Of a stretch of 14,582 nucleotides of DNA, positions 13,293-14,582 are shown in pieces. How positions within the stretch are numbered: the first letter of the stretch is position 1; each line of letters opens with the position of its first letter. This DNA comes from an uncultured Oscillospiraceae bacterium (GTDB taxonomy: Bacteria > Bacillota_A > Clostridia > Oscillospirales > Oscillospiraceae), in assembly GCA_947631215.1 (NCBI GenBank), contig CANRKN010000049.1:1-14582 (forward strand). The letters run 5' to 3'. A program made the position numbers and the translations under genes. The notes under the pieces are model-generated. The model worked only from the letters and a program-made list of their open reading frames with translations. It made no database searches and had not been told where the DNA came from.

Positions 13293-14423
13293 TCACCGGC
13301 CCGCCCGGGCCCGCGCCTCCGCCCGGGCCACCTCTCCCAGCCGTGCCTCGGCATGGGCAAAATAGCGCCGGAAGGCGTCGCAGTAGTAGTTGTGGGGGGC
13401 GCCCTCATGGCCGGTCCAGTCGTTCTTGCACCCGCCGCTGCAGAGCCCCCGCCACCGGCAGGTCGCGCACTCCGCGGGCTTTTCCGCGCCCCATTGAAGG
13501 AACCGCCGGGCGGTGTCGCCGCCCGCCATATCCGCCAGGGCGTCATGGCCCAAGGTGCCCATGCGCCAGTCGTCCATGGCGTAGAAGTCGCAGGGGTATA
13601 CGCCCCCGTCCGCCTCCACCACGAAGTAGCTGCCGCACTGGCCGCAGGCGGCGCAGGAGCTGGCCCCGGCCCCCAGCATCAGGTTCACGTGGTCCTCAAA
13701 AAACCGCACGCTGTGCCAGTCACCGCGGACCCAGTCGGCGTACCATAAATCGAAGAGCCGGCACAGGAACGCGCCGTAGGCCTCCGGGGTCAGCGACCAG
13801 GGCCGGCCGCCCCGGGCCTCCCCCAGGGGGTCCAGGCAGGGGATGAACTGCATATAGCGCACCCCCAGCTTTTTGAGCTCATTGTAGAGGCTGTCCGGCC
13901 GTTTGGCGGCCTGAGCCGTCACCACGGTGAGGACGTTTGTCCGCACCCCGTGGCGCAAAAGCAGCCCCAGGGCCCGGCGGGTCCGAGCGAAGGTGTCATG
14001 GCCCGCGGCGTCCCGGCGGTAGAGGTCGTGCAGCTCCCGGAACCCGTCCAGGGACAGGCCCACGAGATAATCTTCCTCTTTGAAAAATTCCGCCCAAGCG
14101 TCATCCAGCACCATGCCGTTGGTCTGGATGGCGAAGGAGACGGATACCCCCTCGGGGCAGAGCTCTCTCGCCCGGGCGGTGAAGCGCTTGAAAAACCCCA
14201 GCCCCGCCAGGGTGGGCTCGCCCCCCTGGAACAGGAAGCTGACGGCCCCGCCGGGGTCCACAAGGGCGAAGCCCTCCCCCAGGAGGGTCTCCGCGGTGGC
14301 GTCGGTCATGAGGCCGTAGTTGTTCACAGCGCGGCTTTCCGCCTCGTCCTCATAAAAGCAGTACCGGCAGCGCATGTTGCAGGCGCTGGAGGCGGGCTTT
14401 ATGAGGAAGCTCACATACCGCAT
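13293..14423 (-). CDS. Anaerobic sulfatase-maturase-type radical SAM protein (anSME, SPASM domain)
   Basis: Radical-SAM/SPASM enzyme of the type that oxidises a Cys or Ser of sulfatases to formylglycine under anaerobic conditions. The 376 residues match anSME length. The SAM-cluster motif is CNMRCRYC (Cys15, 19, 22), followed by FYEDE. Typical family segments follow: FQGGEPTLAGLGF, IQTNGMVLDDAWAEFF, LVGLSLDG and HDLYRRDAAGHDTF. The C-terminal SPASM part has CAACGQCGSYFVVEADGGVYPCDFY and CATCRWRGLCSGGC, the ligands of two auxiliary clusters. Asp279 in YPCDFY matches the catalytic base known from the Clostridium perfringens enzyme. The gene lies 9 bases after recA and overlaps recX, an unusual position. 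No sulfatase is in the window, so the substrate is unknown. Another peptide-modifying SPASM enzyme is possible, though no small precursor gene is visible nearby. Confidence 0.9.
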   Translation of the reverse strand: MRYVSFLIKPASSACNMRCRYCFYEDEAESRAVNNYGLMTDATAETLLGEGFALVDPGGAVSFLFQGGEPTLAGLGFFKRFTARARELCPEGVSVSFAIQTNGMVLDDAWAEFFKEEDYLVGLSLDGFRELHDLYRRDAAGHDTFARTRRALGLLLRHGVRTNVLTVVTAQAAKRPDSLYNELKKLGVRYMQFIPCLDPLGEARGGRPWSLTPEAYGAFLCRLFDLWYADWVRGDWHSVRFFEDHVNLMLGAGASSCAACGQCGSYFVVEADGGVYPCDFYAMDDWRMGTLGHDALADMAGGDTARRFLQWGAEKPAECATCRWRGLCSGGCKNDWTGHEGAPHNYYCDAFRRYFAHAEARLGEVARAEARARAGR

Positions 14424-14432
14424 GGGGCTCTG

Positions 14433-14582
14433 TCAGTCCTCGGGGCCGTCGTCGAAGTCCTCGGCGGACACATCCACCGCCCGGCCCGCGGCCTTGGCGG
14501 CCTTCAGGGCCTGGGGGCTCATGAGCTTGTGGGCGTTGGCCCGGATCTGGGCCTCCAGCTCGTCGGCCTTGTCGGGGTTCTC
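14433..14582 (-). CDS. recA: RecA recombinase, C-terminal end only
   Basis: The last 49 residues of a protein whose start is beyond the right edge. The visible part begins ENPDKADELEAQIRANAHKL, matching the RecA C-terminal domain, where a pattern of the type NPE..KEIE.KIR is followed by a variable tail. It ends in an acidic tail (DVSAEDFDDGPED), as RecA proteins usually do. The call rests on this short match plus recX two genes downstream, its classic neighbour. The stop lies 9 bases before the radical-SAM gene, whose GAGGA ribosome site lies within the last recA codons. Confidence 0.8.
   Translation of the reverse strand, partial: ENPDKADELEAQIRANAHKLMSPQALKAAKAAGRAVDVSAEDFDDGPED

Overview
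The window is GC-rich with strongly G/C-biased third codon positions, Shine-Dalgarno-led genes and Firmicute-type neighbourhoods: pepP-efp followed by a CD1247-type zinc-ribbon gene, and cysE-cysS next to rimO and recA/recX. Together with the anaerobic radical-SAM enzyme and the style of the palindromic intergenic repeat, this suggests a high-GC anaerobic gut Clostridium relative, probably in Oscillospiraceae (Flavonifractor/Lawsonibacter/Oscillibacter-like). That placement is inference from gene order and protein style, not from a marker phylogeny.

Layout. Positions 1-2456 (minus strand) hold comEA-like, pepP, efp and a CD1247-type gene cut by the window edge; efp also has its own promoter. 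The AT-rich gap 2457-2577 carries a near-consensus promoter pointing right. Positions 2578-6547 (plus strand) hold a D-alanyl-D-alanine carboxypeptidase-like membrane protein, a LURP-one-related (YxjI-like) protein and a GH13 alpha-glucan hydrolase. A bidirectional hairpin at 6557-6588 separates this group from a convergent minus-strand gene (6600-9056). That gene encodes a large one-pass membrane protein with a kinase-like C-lobe inside the cell and an SH3b domain plus a C-type-lectin-like domain outside. It has its own promoter at 9109-9137. Positions 9199-14582 (minus strand) read recA (3' end only), an anSME-type radical SAM protein, recX, a palindromic intergenic repeat, rimO, cysE and cysS. 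The genes are tightly packed and end at a strong terminator (9145-9179).

How the genes work together. Most of the minus-strand content is housekeeping: translation (efp, cysS, rimO on ribosomal protein S12), cysteine synthesis and charging (cysE-cysS), recombination (recA-recX), peptide turnover (pepP) and possibly DNA uptake (comEA). The accessory interest lies in the two convergent units in the middle. The carboxypeptidase-like protein has lost the catalytic Ser and Lys of SxxK and the Asn of SxN. The opposing membrane protein has a kinase fold without N-lobe, HRD Asp or DFG. Two membrane-anchored apparent pseudoenzymes of cell-envelope families thus lie within 2.4 kb of each other. A second oddity is an anSME-type maturase between recA and recX with no sulfatase in the window.

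No stretch longer than about 160 bases lacks a gene. The larger gaps (2457-2577, 9057-9198, 12593-12747) contain promoters, a terminator and the repeat. I saw no tRNA, rRNA, CRISPR array, transposase or T-box leader.
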